64,000 nt of DNA, taken from NCBI GenBank assembly GCA_036245525.1, contig BTPG01000002.1, positions 119,810,582 through 119,874,581 on the forward strand, read 5' to 3'. Position numbers and translations under genes: made by a program. Shown here one piece after another: positions 29,990 to 41,165 of the stretch (the first letter of the stretch is position 1; every line of letters starts with the position of its first letter). A model generated the notes under the pieces. That model searched no databases, was not told the origin of the DNA, and saw only the letters and a list, made by a program, of their open reading frames with translations. The DNA is from Semisulcospira habei. Lineage: Eukaryota; Mollusca; Gastropoda; Semisulcospiridae.

Positions 29990-30577
29990 TACTACTCCGC
30001 GGTGGACGCCTTGCCTGCTGCCACTTCTTGTGAACTGGTGCTTCCGGATGCCTCCTGCGCTGCGGCCTCGACCTCCCGGCCATTTAGGAAGCGGCTACGA
30101 CAGACGACGCGCACACTCCGTGCTGTACAAGTTCATCGCCGCCCCATCCTTCCGCGTGGAGGCCGCCCGAGCCTTCGCGCCGCAGTTCATCCTATGGACT
30201 TGGCCGACAGCCTGGACCTGTCGGATGCGTTCTGCTCGTCCCCAGGCACCCCATCTCCAGCCGTTACCTCCGCTTCGCCTTCGGTGGCATGGTCCACCAG
30301 AGTCGCGCACTTCCCTTCAGTGTCAACCACAGCCACTGGGTGTTCACCCGCATCATGGACGCCATTGTAGACAAGGCCAGACAGACATCTTTGTGCTCTA
30401 CGTCGACATACCTAGACGATCTTCTCTTGCGGAACCGGTCTGAGGCCTCCTTGGAGAAGGACCTAGTTGCACTTCTAGATCTCCTCAACAGGCTCGGCTT
30501 CCTGGTCAACGTGGGCAAGTCTGACTTGCCGCTTGTCCACCTAGGGATGGAATTTCGCACTGACCTCACGAAGTGCG
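29990..30577 (+). pseudogene. DIRS copy 3 reverse transcriptase, first part
   Basis: VHPMDLADSLDLSDAF gives the motif A region with frame changes on both sides. From 30289, RALPFSVNHSHWVFTRIMD and TSTYLDDLLLRNRSEASLEK retain the YLDD box. [17 protein letters not shown] leads to the LINE insertion at 30578. TCACGAAGTGCG at 30566-30577 is the left target copy. Confidence 0.8.
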
Positions 30578-31619
30578 ACTCCTACGACACTACGGTGTAC
30601 CCACAAAGCTCATCCGCCTGATCAAGAGCAGCTACGATGGCATGACATGTCGCGTGATCCACGAAGGGCAGTTCACCAGGGAGCTCCAGGTCAGAACCGG
30701 TGTCAGGCAGGGGTGTTTGCTGTCTCCGTTCCTCTTCCTACTGGCCATAGACTTGGTCATTAAAAGGACCACAGAGCACAGACGAAGTGGAATACAGTGG
30801 ACACTGTGGACACAGCTTGACGACCTCGATTTTGCAGACGACTTGGCTTTACTGTCCCACACTCATCAAAAAATGCAGGACAAGACCACGAGGCTTGCTG
30901 ACATCTCGTCCCAAGGGGGCCTCACGATCCACAAACAGAAAACAAAGACAATGAGGCTGAACGCAACCAGGGAAGAACCAGTCTTGCTTGCTGGCACCCT
31001 GTTGGAGGAGGTGGAGTCCTTCACCTATCTCGTGAGCATCATAGACAAAAAAGGTGGCACTGATGCAGATGTCAGAGCACGAATCGGTAAAGCCAGAGCA
31101 GCCTTTCTCCAGTTGAAAAAAGTGTGGAGTTCCAAAGAGCTGTCACAACACACCAAAGTCCGGATTTTCAACTCCAACGTAAAAGCAGTTCTCCTATATG
31201 GAGCAGAGACTTGGAGATTGACAAAAACCACAGTCAACAGAGTACAGATCTTCATAAACAGTTGCCTTAGAAGAATTTTGAAAATCCACTGGCCAGAGAA
31301 GATCAGCAACGCCAGACTCTGGGAGAGAACAGAGCAGATAACAGCAGAGAATGAAATTGGGCGAAGAAGATGGGGATGGATTGGTCAGTCTGAGAAAGCC
31401 AGTTTCCAGTATCACTAGGCAGGCATTGTCAAGGAACCCCCAGGGAAAGAGGAAAAGAGGCAGGCCGAGAAACACCTGGCGTCGAGACCTCCAAGCAGAC
31501 ATCAAGAGACTGGGAACCACCTGGAGTAAAATCGAAGGAGAAGCACAGGACAGGAGTCGCTGGAGGTCTCTCGTCGACGGCCTATACCCGGGGAGGGGTG
31601 ACAGGCGTAAGTAAGTAAG
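30578..31619 (+). mobile_element. RTE-like LINE, 5'-truncated, 12-bp target duplication
   Basis: An open frame to 31418 starts inside the RT fingers ([19 protein letters not shown]) and has [20 protein letters not shown] (motif B) and [15 protein letters not shown] (FADD, motif C). Then follow [30 protein letters not shown] and [14 protein letters not shown]. After a frameshift near 31370 the C-terminus GRPRNTWRRDLQADIKRL follows, ending by 31614. The 3' end is GTAAGTAAGTAAG, a short tandem tail typical of RTE elements. TCACGAAGTGCG at 30566-30577 and 31620-31631 fixes both boundaries. The ORF is nearly intact, so this is younger than the DIRS copy it lies in. Confidence 0.85.
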
Positions 31620-31631
31620 TCACGAAGTGCG

Positions 31632-32690
31632 GCTTCCGGAGCAGCAAATTAAGCAGTTGGCGAACCCAGCGCGGCAGGTGTCTCATGAGGGGGCATTCCC
31701 CGGCAGACTGTGACTTCAGCTTCTAAGACTGGTGAGTACGGCAGCGGACCTACTTCCCCTAGGACGTCTCTACTGCCCCCCGCATCAGCTGCTCCAGCTT
31801 CTCCCCTGGCGACCCTCGACAGACGACCTCAGGTTCGGGTGCTGCCGATGCTCCGTCATCACCTTCTTCGCTGGGCGGATCCTGACTGGCTCGCGACAGG
31901 AGTTCCCCTCTACTCGCCTCCACCTCAGCTGTCCCTTGCGTCGACGCAAGTCTCTCCAACTGGGGCGTTCACCTGCTACCGATATTTTCCACAGCCTCTG
32001 GCATATGACCCCCGGACCTTGTAGCCCAGCACATCAACTGGTTAGAGCTGAAAGCGGTCTGGCAAGCCCCCTTTGCGTGGGAGTCACGTCTGCGTCACCA
32101 CCAGCTTCTCATCCTCTCAGACAGCGCCACAGTAGTCGCCTACATCCAGAGGCAGGGCGGGACGCGGTTCCCCTCCCTATCCTTCCTCCTCTACCAGGTG
32201 CTCCGATGGTGTGAAGATCGAGGCATCATTCTCCGAGCGAGAGACATCCCTGGACTTCTGCATGGCACTCCATCGCGTGACGCGGCCAGCTTCTATGCAC
32301 CGAGTGGGCGCTCCGTCCAGACATCTTTCGGATGATCTGCGCGGCTGAGAAACCCCCATGATCAACCTCGGCGCGCCGAGGTGGATCGCCAGCTTGCCCT
32401 CTCATCTCCCCCATTCCTGTCCCACTAGCCTGAGCGGTCGACGCTCTCTCCCTCTCATGGGACGGCCTCGTCGCTTACACCTACCCACCTATGGTGCTCG
32501 TTCCCAAGGTCCTGCTCAAGCTCAAGGTTGCAATGCGGTCCTGTTCCTGGTGGCTACATGCTGCTGGACATGCTCGTGGACCGCCGACCTCCTGAACCTC
32601 GCCGTAGGCCCCTCTGCGGCTCGCCACCACGCGCACGATGCTTAGCAGCCATGGCGGGCACGGCACCTTCCGTGCCCCGAGCAACTCCTC
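31632..32690 (+). pseudogene. DIRS copy 3 RNase H and post-RNase H block, decayed
   Basis: Fragments in several frames read LQLLRLVSTAADLLPLGRLY-like, SLCVDASLSNWGVHL-like, LVRAESGLASP and SDSATVVAYIQRQGG-like stretches matching copies 1 and 2 in the same order. It ends with VPKVLLKLKV around 32500 and a run toward the recombinase. No frame is open for long. Confidence 0.65.
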
Positions 32691-33800
32691 CACGCCTAGA
32701 GGTGGTGTGGCAAGCTCTCGCCGCTAGAGGTTTATCAAGTACAGCAGTGGGAGCTTTTGCTACAGTCTGCAGACATTCGACCAGGCGAGTTTACGAGAGA
32801 AAGTGGCGAGTCCTGTGCGACTGATGTGACGACGAGCGCCTCTCCCCCACGGACCTGACGGTTCCCCAGCGGACGGAGTTCTCCCTCTGGCTCTTCACCG
32901 ACCAGCTTGGCACCAATCACCATTAGGGGCTACCTGGCCATGATCACCGAAGCGTACCGCCGTTCGGGCCGACCGACCCTGGTGACTGCAAAGACCTCGC
33001 CGACCTAATTTGGCCCACTTCGGTCTACACGTCCTGCCCTTTGCTCACTGTTGCCGCGATGGGACCTACCCTGGGAGCTAACGTGGCTCGACTCGGACCG
33101 CTTCGAACCACTCCAGTTGGCGCAGACGGCCGCCGAAGTGATGCGGATGTCCTACTTCCGACTGACCTTCGCCACTGCGGCCATGGTCAGCGAACTGCGC
33201 GCTCTATCAGCACGCCCCTCAGGCTTACAGTTCCGGACGGATGGCTCTGTGCAACTGCTGACCGACCTGGCTTTCTAGCCAAGATCCGGTCTCCATGGGT
33301 CGCCCCACAGATGGTCACCATACGGCCCTTGGGGGATTCAGGCCCTGCCCGGGATACCAAACAGCAGGATCCGGTGAGAGCCTTTCACGTGTGGACTGGA
33401 CCAAGCCGATACGCAGGGCACGCACCCACATATTCCTCCTTCTGTCCCCAGGTAGAAATGACATCTCAGCCCAGACGGTATCCTCCTGGCTCCGATGGGT
33501 GATATGTGCCGCCTACCAGGATCTCTCCCCTGATGCAGCCAAAGGAATGAACATCAGGGCGCACGAGGTCAGGGCCATGGCCATGGCCACAAGCCTCGCA
33601 TTCGACCGCTCCTGTGCCATCAAAGACATTGTGGCGGCCATGAGCTGGCGAGCGGATTCGACTTTCACCCGATTCTAACTGAGGGACCTCTCCAGCCAGC
33701 GCGAGATCCTATCGGGTCCTCTCCGGCCAGCGAGAAAACATGGCGCTGGTGGGAGACATCCCCGCGGCGCAACACTCCCTCTCAGCACCCTCGGTGCCGT
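32691..33800 (+). pseudogene. DIRS copy 3 tyrosine recombinase, decayed
   Basis: EVVWQALAARGLSSTAVG and RVYERKWRVLCD (to 32822) open the N-terminal part. From 33051 RWDLPWELTWLDSDRFEPLQ and ATAAMVSELRALSARPS follow; the expected catalytic Arg of ASRVSEL is changed to Met. From 33295 the other frame gives MNIRAHEVRAMAMATSLAFD and RADSTFTRF, ending at a TAA where copies 1 and 2 have the nucleophile Tyr. A short local duplication around 33690-33730 repeats the LSSQRE block. Confidence 0.75.
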
Positions 33801-33920
33801 AGTCAACTCTTAGCTGAAATTATCGGGAGGTTGCTCCAGGGCGCGCGGGTCTGGTTGGCAGTTTTGGGGGGTTAGGGGCATTATAAGCAGCACCCACCTC
33901 CTCTTCGCAATTCTTCCTAA

Positions 33921-34010
33921 CAGTAATGTCATCAGTAATGTGTTTTGAGGAAACAAATGAATTTTTCTTTAAAATGTATTTTTTCGAAAAATACTTACCG
34001 ATTACATTAC
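33921..34010. repeat. DIRS copy 3 internal complementary region
   Basis: CAGTAATGTCATCAGTAATG through GAGGAAACAAATGAATTTTT to CTTACCGATTACATTACTCG, matching the layout of copies 1 and 2. Confidence 0.8.
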
Positions 34011-34019
34011 TCGAATGAC

Positions 34020-34275
34020 CCTCCCACCAGCCCCACTTGCCGCTGGTCAGCTAAGCAAACAGACTGGCGGGAATCCGGTGGGCATGTGCCCGGATGGGGA
34101 TTGACGGGAAGATGCTCGAGACACTGACTAGGTTATGACGCCTCTTGTTGCCTCCCCTGTCATATAGGTACACAACCAATTTTGGCTGAAATTAGGCTAG
34201 CTAAGACACTATTCCTAACAGTAATGTCATTGGTAAGTATTTTTCGAAAAAATACATTTTAGAGAAAAATTCATT
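34020..34275 (-). repeat. DIRS copy 3 right terminal repeat
   Basis: Contains CCCTCCCACCAGCCCCACTT, the AGACTGGCGGG block and the outer tip CATTTTAGAGAAAAATTCATTT. No matching left repeat is adjacent to this copy. Confidence 0.75.
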
Positions 34276-34368
34276 TCATGTTTTTGGATGGCTAGGGCTT
34301 TTTGGCATTAAATTTACAAAGATTTTAGAAATACAATCTGTGTCGTCCCAGTGCCCTGGGGGGCCCAG

Positions 34369-34485
34369 CTGGGACCCTGTGTCGTCCACCGAAGCTACTA
34401 ATAAGAATTAAAAAAACGATCATTATCATACAGCGCTTAACTTACCTCCCAGCTCTAAGCGCTTTACAGTATGTACACACAACTA
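34369..34485 (-). repeat. Right arm of the outer inverted repeat around DIRS copy 3
   Basis: Reverse complement of 29680-29795 with a few changes (CTGTGTCGTCCACCGAAGCT, CGATCATTATCATACAGCGC, TATGTACACACAACTAACTT). Confidence 0.75.
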
Positions 34486-34499
34486 ACTTATAACGCCCC

Positions 34500-34700
34500 T
34501 TCCTGACAGTAATATCATCGGTAAGTATTTTTCGAAAAAATACATTGTAGAGAAAAATTCATTTGTTTCCTCAAAACACATTACCGATGGTATTACTGAT
34601 AGGAAAGTTACCTAGCTAGCCCAATTTTAGCCAAAATTTGGTTGTGTCCGTATTAGTCCATAAGCTAGGAAGGTCTACCGTGCACCCCCCCCCCCCCCCC
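34500..34700 (+). mobile_element. DIRS tip-to-tip junction and left terminal repeat of another copy
   Basis: The right tip (AAATACATTGTAGAGAAAAATTCATTT) runs directly into a left tip (GTTTCCTCAAAACACATTACC) and continues into a left terminal repeat (TTACCTAGCTAGCCCAATTTTAGCC), reaching a C-run at 34687. This is the order expected at a circle junction, or the reverse of an internal complementary region. Nothing DIRS-like follows. Confidence 0.65.
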
Positions 34701-34971
34701 CAGTACTCAATAAGATGGGTTTCAAAGTGTTCCTTAGTATGTCCTGAGATGTTTAAGCCATGTTCCCCGAAAATCCTTAGGAACACACCAGAGATATAGC
34801 CGATGGCGCAAGGGTACCCCCATTCACGCTCTTTGCAGGTGCTAAAATGAAGTTGAGAAACATTTTCCTCTAAATAAATCAGAATTCATTCCAGAAGCCC
34901 AAATCAGGTAATATTATGTCAAGGCACACCTTCTGCATCCTCTGCAAAAAACAGAATGAAAAAATATTGAA

Positions 34972-35716
34972 TCTCTGGCTCACAGTGAAGGTATTTGTGC
35001 ACCCAGTAAACGACCATTTCCACGAAATCGCAAAAAAAGACAAAAATAATGTGTCAGATGCCTTCAGACATTTTCTATAGCACTGACAGTCCATTTGTAG
35101 GTTTACATCATTAAAACAGGATATCACAATTATTATAAACTTGACTAGGTGATGCTGTGATCACTGTGAGTGCCACAGTGGTTGATTTTGTATCCCTACC
35201 CCCAAGTTGTAAAAATACACAAAATTAATTAGAAAAAATTGCTCAAGTTATCCCATTTTATTTTGACCTCTCTTTACCTATTGAGTTTCAATAATGTGAG
35301 CATAAAGTGCAAGAAAATAAGGAAAGTCGGCATCCTTTACGGTATGTTCGTGGTGAATGATAGCTTTTTACCATTTAAAATTGCTGAATTGGGAAACATA
35401 CATTGTTTCTGATGCCCTCAGAAATTTTGTATACTACCAATAGGTCTATTTTAGGTTTTATTGTTTAGGATAGAGTACCACAGTTACTCCTAACCTGATT
35501 TTATGATGCTGTGATGCATTTAGGGGCCACAGTGGCTGAATCTGCTGCCCTACCCCTATTTTACCTGTATGCAAAGGAACAAAAAATGATCATAACAATT
35601 GCTCCTCTGATTAAATATTTTTGTTGCCAGTTTTCTTAACAAAATATGTATATTGAGCATAAACATTTGTGATCATTTCATTAATTTCAATGTGACCCAT
35701 CAATTTAATTGTAATT
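34972..35716 (+). repeat. Left arm of a ~740-bp inverted repeat
   Basis: Matches 38281-39014 inverted along its whole length with substitutions and small indels, from CTCTGGCTCACAGTGAAGG to ATCAATTTAATTGTAATTC. No coding capacity. Confidence 0.9.
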
Positions 35717-35739
35717 CTTTTTATTTAAGGCATGCTTAA

Positions 35740-37480
35740 CAGGGGCTGCCGCTGAAGCTTCTATCGTCTGCACATTCAGCACTCTTGTCAAACTCGGGGA
35801 AGGTGTACCTCAGGGAGATGTTGTGTCTGATGCTGTTTTTGGTCTACATTAATGACATCAGTACAACAGTACCAAGGTTCGTCTTGAACATCCTCCATGC
35901 AGATGACTTTGCAGTGTGGAGCGCAGCAGAACATAAAGAAATAGCATCCTCCAGAATCCAGGATGCTGCCAATAGTCAGCAGCTGGACTGAAAGAGGCCA
36001 CTCAAACTGAGCTAGACCATCTCTTTCAATCAGACGGAAGAGGTCACCTCAAAACTGGAGACCTTCCAGTACCAAAGAGACAGGCCAACTTTACTGGCAA
36101 CAAATAAATTACTGGACTCACGTGGAGGCATAAAGAAATAGCATCCTCCAGAACATAAAGAAATAGCATCCTCCAGAATCCAGGATGCTGACTATAGAGT
36201 CAGCAGCTGGACTGAAAGAGGCCACTCAAACTGAGCTAGACCATCTCTTTCAATCAGATGGAAGAGGTCACCTCAAAACTGGAGATCTTCCAGTACCAAA
36301 GACAGACAGGCCAACTTTACTGGCAACAAATAAATTACTGGATTCACGTGGAGGCCTCACATTGAAACCATGGAAGCTAGAGCTGCAAAAAAGAAAGAGA
36401 GTCTCTGATGAAGAACTGGTGGGGACCACATTGGCGCAAATTACAGCATCCTGGCACAAGCAAACACCTGCTCGGTCAGACCAGTTGTGTGGTACCAAGA
36501 TACATCGACAACATGAAACACTGCCTGAAACCCAAAAAGACAGGCTTGACAAGATGCAGAACATGGGTCATTCTCATGATGCAGTGACATTCTTAGAGCC
36601 ATCTGGAGCACCCCAATTTAGGAAATGGAGGACATTGGAGCCACTGGAATGCAGAACAGCACACACGATGAAGAGACTTACTAAACACCGACAGCATGGG
36701 AGACTACAGGAGCAGACCAAGAACCGTCAGAAATGCCCAATCTGAACTGCCAACTGAAGGTCCTGCAAAGGGCTAACACTGACGTCCTGGAACCAAGCCC
36801 AAAGATGTGTGAACAGCTCCCTTCAGATACCTGGACATCTCGAAAGAGCCTTCAAGACAACATAATGTTCCAGGACTCTTTGCCAAAGGTCGCGGCACTG
36901 CACAAAGCCATCTTGCTGGAGGTTGTGCACAAGCGCTACCCTCACAGCAGCTGTGATACCACACAAGATGCCGTGTTGAATGAAGGAAGTGGCGTGTACA
37001 TCTGTTGTGCAGACCGCACTACTACCTCCCTCTCCTTACCAGCTAGCGGCAGCAGCTCCAACTATCGTACAGATCTGCAGGTGCTCAACACAGCAGCAGA
37101 GCACTAGCTAGGGAAAGGCAGCAGCTTGATCCACTGATCTCACCAGGAAGCTTCAAGATAGACTGGATGCCCTGTCCACAAAATAGTGCTGCAGTGGATT
37201 CCAGTGCATTCTGGACTAGCTGGGAATGGAGACACTACAACAACAAAGTGATTGGCAAAAGCAGAATGGCGGCTGCAGCCCGTGGGCAGATGACATCAAC
37301 AAGCTGAACAGGGAGAGCCAGGCCACCATCTTTCATCTACACACTGATTACTCTGGACTGGGTCCATCCAGAAAAGCAGGAACATTTCACAAACCCAAAC
37401 TGAAGCCTGAAGCTTTACACACTTTAATCAGATCACTCTGTATCAGCAATTATTTGAAGCTTCCGTGCCTAATGCGTGAA
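35740..37480 (+). pseudogene. Wrecked LINE (RT and RNase H fragments) between the inverted repeat arms
   Basis: An RT scrap reads LGEGVPQGDVVSDAVF in one frame and FLVYINDISTTVPRFVLNIL, HADDFAVWSAAEHKEIASSR in another, a motif B-motif C block with HADD. Near 36900-37110 an RNase H part appears: AALHKAILLEVVHKRYPHSS, GSGVYICCADRTTTSLSLPA, SSNYRTDLQVLNTAAEH. Then LQWIPVHSGLAGNGDT follows near 37190. The order RT then RNase H and the HADD box suggest a Jockey-superfamily LINE that carries RNase H. It contains a local tandem duplication (35935-36360) and has no intact frame. Confidence 0.6.
35935..36360 (+). repeat. Local tandem duplication inside the LINE fragment
   Basis: CAAACTGAGCTAGACCATCT, AGAGGTCACCTCAAAACTGG and CAACTTTACTGGCAACAAAT occur near 36005-36110 and again near 36228-36345, about 220 bp apart. 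A short extra copy of AACATAAAGAAATAGCATCC lies between them. The copies differ at only a few sites. Confidence 0.85.
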
Positions 37481-37499
37481 GAGATACCAAAATAAAAGA

Positions 37500-38280
37500 A
37501 CGCTTAGTGAATGGCAGACTTCGGTAGAAGCGTAAACAACCAATCAGAATGTTCGCCATGCAGTCACTTTATGATCAGAGCTAAATATAGATCACTTGCA
37601 ACAAGCGTCAGCATGATCGTTTGCAATGGGAATAGTCACAAATTGAGGGAGAAAAAAAAAAGAAGTAGACAAAAGTTTGCCAGTACGTTGTCATTTTTTA
37701 CAAACTTTCACAGACTTTAAGGAAAAGGACTGAAATTTACAGACTTTCTAGCCCTCAAAAAGCCTTGCCATTTTTTTACAACTTTCACAAATGTTCACAG
37801 ACCGTAAGGACCCTGCTGAACTCACCTCGTGAGACTGGGTCATGTGGAAACAGCCCTATGCGAATTTGGCTTAGAAAATCAGTCTCCTTAGCACATTCTC
37901 CAAACATGTCCATACAGAGAAGCGGTCTGCTGACAGTTCTGACCAGAAGACACGCCCCTATACACCAAACTCTGAAAACATGCTGCCTAGCTCTTGACAG
38001 CTCACTTATTGGCAGCCAGAACAATATAAGATTTAAAGACGGCCATAAAAAAGATTGAACGTTGCAGAAGGTGGAAGTGGAAATCTCGTGGTCGACATGT
38101 GGAAACTTAAGTATTTTTGATAACATTGTTTTGGCTATTAGGAACCATGAAACTTTATTACGCATATTCATATTTACACATTTCTAGATAAAAATAAATG
38201 AAAAGAAAAGGGGAGACCTTACTAGACCCGCCTTATGCTAGGTAAAATATCACCTAAAAGACCAGCCAGTTAAAAATAGT
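37500..38280. other. Gene-free stretch inside the inverted repeat
   Basis: No coding region or family was recognised. The sequence is AT-rich with short A and T runs. A loose internal similarity (ACAGACTTTAAGGA and ACAGACCGTAAGGA, 37716 and 37797) is visible. Confidence 0.4.
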
Positions 38281-39014
38281 TACAATTAAATTGATGGGTT
38301 ACATTGAAATTAATGAAATGATCACAACTTTTTATGCTCAGTATGCATACTTTAAAAAAAAAAAAACTGGCAACAAAAAATATTTAAACAGAGGACTATT
38401 ACGTAAGCAATTTTTATGATTATTTTGCGTTACTTTGCGTACTGGTAAAATGGGGGTAGGGCAGCAGATTCAGCCACTGTAGCCCCTAAATGCATCATAG
38501 CATCACAAAATCAGGTTGGGAGTAACTGTGGTACTCTATCCTAACCAATAAAACCTAACAAAATTTCTGAGGGCACCGGAAACAACGTACGTTTCCCAAT
38601 TTGGCAATTTTAAAAGGGAAAAAGCTATCATTCACCACGAATGTACCGTAAAGGATGCCGACTTTCCTTATTTTCTTGCACTTTATGCTCACATTATTGA
38701 AACTTAATAGGTAAAGAAAGGTCAAAATGAAATGGAATAACTTTAGAATTTTTTTCTAATTAATTTTGTGTATTTTTACAACTTGGGGGTAGGGATACTA
38801 AATCAACCACTGTGGCACTCACAGTGATCACAGCATCACCTAGTCAAGTTTATAATAATTGTAACATCCTGTTTTAATAATGTAAGCCTGAAAATGGACT
38901 GCCAGCACTATAGAAAATGTCTGAAGGCATCTGACACATTATTTTTGTCTTTTTTTTTTGCGATTTCGCGGAAATGGTCATTTGCTGGGTCCACAAATAC
39001 CTTCACTGTGAGCC
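38281..39014 (-). repeat. Right arm of the ~740-bp inverted repeat
   Basis: Inverted copy of 34972-35716. It ends at CACTGTGAGCC and is followed directly by the short element at 39015. Confidence 0.9.
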
Positions 39015-39226
39015 AGAGAGAGACAATAAGAGAGTACTAAGAATCAAATTTCAATAAGGCCGCACCCATCATTAAATCTCGCCTTTATTGATAAGAAAAT
39101 ATATGACATCACATAACCTCTCTATTATCACATAATCACCCTTTTGTTTTTTGAAAAAGTGGCGACCATGATTAGTGCGGCCTTTTTGATTTTTGATACA
39201 TTAGTACTTTCTTATTGTCTCTCTCT
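39015..39226. mobile_element. 212-bp MITE with AGAGAGACAATAAG termini
   Basis: Begins AGAGAGAGACAATAAGAGAG and ends CTTTCTTATTGTCTCTCTCT, inverted; inside, AAGGCCGCACCCATCATTAA faces TGATTAGTGCGGCCTTTTTG. Its plan (AGAGA start, ACAAT early, an inner GCGG/CCGC block) resembles the outer 209 bp of the Polinton terminal repeats at 40296 and 58859. Target duplication not determined. Confidence 0.65.
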
Positions 39227-39654
39227 ATAACTATTGTCTCTGACAACACCTAAATCGCGACCATGGCCATGTTTATGAACATGATCCTTGCAGCTCTGAA
39301 CCCATAGCTACCGTAAACACTGAACCAGGAAGTATAATTCGATTACAGACTAAAACCCCCAATAGCTGCCTGCCTTGTACCGGGGTTTTTCATAGTCTAA
39401 GATTCTCACGAGCCTAGATTTTTATAAGTGGACACAGGTCAGATCCTCAAGAGTCTCGGACTCCAGGCCTAACCTTTGTTTACAAGTATTAGTCTACTTT
39501 TTTCTGTTAGCTCTCTCGTAGCGAGTATGCTGGCGGGTCTTGTTTAATATTATTTTACTGCAAGTACAATTTCTGAAAAGGTGACTGCCGTCTTATGTAT
39601 ATTTGTACAACACAGTCAGTACAAGGTCGTTACTCCACCGTTCTATTATAAGCA

Positions 39655-40007
39655 GTACTGACACACACGCACGCACACGCATACACACATAAATACACAT
39701 ACCAACACACACACGCAAACACACACGCACATGCACACGCATGTACGTACATACTAACATAAACACGCATACATTGACTTGAATAAATCAGTGCAAACAG
39801 GTACACGGCTCTTTGAATCAGCCCATGCGTGGACAAAAGCCTTTCAGTCTCGAGAATAATGGCTTGTTATGATAAAGCCATATTGACTGCGTTATTCACT
39901 TAAACAGGACTGTGAGTTAAATTTCTGAGCATTACACCACGTTGCATACACACACACTAACACGTACACGCACTGACACACACACACACACACACAGACA
40001 CATGAAT

Positions 40008-40042
<35 letters not shown>

Positions 40043-40125
40043 TACACACACACAAGACACATACACACACACAAGACACACATAACTACAGACAGACACG
40101 CATGCAAACACACACACACACCTCC
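39655..40125. repeat. Imperfect (CA)n arrays
   Basis: Two CA-rich stretches (39655-39770 and 39945-40125) interrupted by GC and TA steps. The open minus-strand frames rich in Cys and Val across them are repeat artefacts. Confidence 0.85.
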
Positions 40126-40295
40126 CTCCCCCCATAGACAAAACACCCAGTCAAACCAGTGCTGGTAACCCCGGAGCGATCACATACACAAACACCTCAT
40201 GTCTAAGCTTGACTGGTTCTGAAAGACCTCCAACTCAATTCAGGTATGTTATGAATAGACTTGTTCTGAAAAGAAAAAATTCAAAGGCCTACAAT

Positions 40296-40585
40296 AGAGA
40301 AGGAACAATGTATTTTCCAAAAGCACCAAATTCATTAACGCCGCATTAGTCACAAAAATTGCGTCATTTTGACAATGTCCCCTCCATTTACTACGCGACC
40401 GCCACCCCATCTTTAATTCACCCTAGTGATTTCAAATAAACGCAAGTTTGTCAATGCGGCGTAAATAAATTTGGTTCTTTTGGAAAATACATTGTTCCTT
40501 CTCTATAAGCATTGACCTCAGCACCCGAGCTAAACAGTATATCAACGATGTATGCGTGTTTATTCTGAAATGCGTAGTTTATTGA
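40296..40585 (+). repeat. Polinton A left terminal inverted repeat
   Basis: Pairs with 58778-59067. Its outer 209 bp (40296-40504) are themselves palindromic, starting AGAGAAGGAACAATGTATTT and ending AAATACATTGTTCCTTCTCT. The inner 80 bp (ATAAGCATTGACCTCAGCAC ... ATGCGTAGTTTATTGA) are not. Confidence 0.9.
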
Positions 40586-40625
40586 CTTTAATTAAAAGTA
40601 ATAAATTAATATTTTTTATTATAAA

Positions 40626-41165
40626 ATGAATCCGGACGAATTACTTCTTCTAAACGATATCAATGCTGTAGAAAACAAAGACTTAGACTCTAAAAAACAG
40701 CGTCTTTTGTCTGTGATTGTTTCAGGGAAGTCCAAAACTTATCTCGGAAAACAGTACATGACAGAAGATATAGAATCCCTCTCACCCGACGAATTAATTA
40801 AACTACATTCTAAATATGAAAACCACATCGCTTCACTAATGACTCGTGATTTGAGTCGATCTCTTGTATGCCTATACACAAAAGCAGTGAGTCACTTTCT
40901 ACCTGTGGATAGTGACAGCCTATCACACAACCTTGAAAGCAACCCCATTGTTTCAAGTTCAATAGGCAAATTAGCATGCGTCATGTTTTACAAGTTTGGA
41001 AATTACCTTGCACCTGTCGTAACCCTTCTTGTTACCGGGAGTCATATTGATTTTTCAAAAATAAATTTTCTAGAGAAAGAAAAAGAAGGATCAAATGGAC
41101 GAGAACAAGATGACTACACAACAGAACCCGGACCCTGTTTTGACACAGGTTCAAACTGTGACTAA
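40626..41165 (+). CDS. Polinton small protein with one membrane segment (179 aa)
   Basis: The ATG at 40626 follows an AT-rich leader 40 bp inside the terminal repeat. The product is hydrophilic with many Ser and Leu residues, then has one hydrophobic stretch (about residues 122-139, KFGNYLAPVVTLLVTGS). The last ~24 residues overlap the next gene by 71 bp in another frame, so either a natural overlap or a frameshift has extended it. I do not recognise a function. Position in a row of small membrane proteins before integrase suggests a virion or membrane role, which is inference. Confidence 0.6.
   Translation: MNPDELLLLNDINAVENKDLDSKKQRLLSVIVSGKSKTYLGKQYMTEDIESLSPDELIKLHSKYENHIASLMTRDLSRSLVCLYTKAVSHFLPVDSDSLSHNLESNPIVSSSIGKLACVMFYKFGNYLAPVVTLLVTGSHIDFSKINFLEKEKEGSNGREQDDYTTEPGPCFDTGSNCD

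Larger units (their letters stand above)
29796..34275 (+). mobile_element. DIRS retrotransposon copy 3, 5'-truncated and heavily decayed, with nested RTE-like LINE
   Basis: The gag is reduced to a short block with CLNLYGTSFRAS, then RT (to 30577), a LINE insertion (30578-31619), RNase H, the post-RNase H block, recombinase, internal complementary region and right terminal repeat ending near 34275. All reading frames are broken many times. The right end carries the tip TTTTAGAGAAAAATTCATTT like copy 2. The left terminal repeat is missing and replaced by the inverted-repeat arm at 29680. Confidence 0.8.

Noticed and set aside
31351..31614. A separate small gene after the RTE-like RT
   Set aside because: It is the frameshifted C-terminus of the same LINE (GRPRNTWRRDLQADIK).
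39630..40146. Cys/Val-rich minus-strand proteins
   Set aside because: They come from imperfect (CA)n arrays; the cysteine pattern is repeat-driven.
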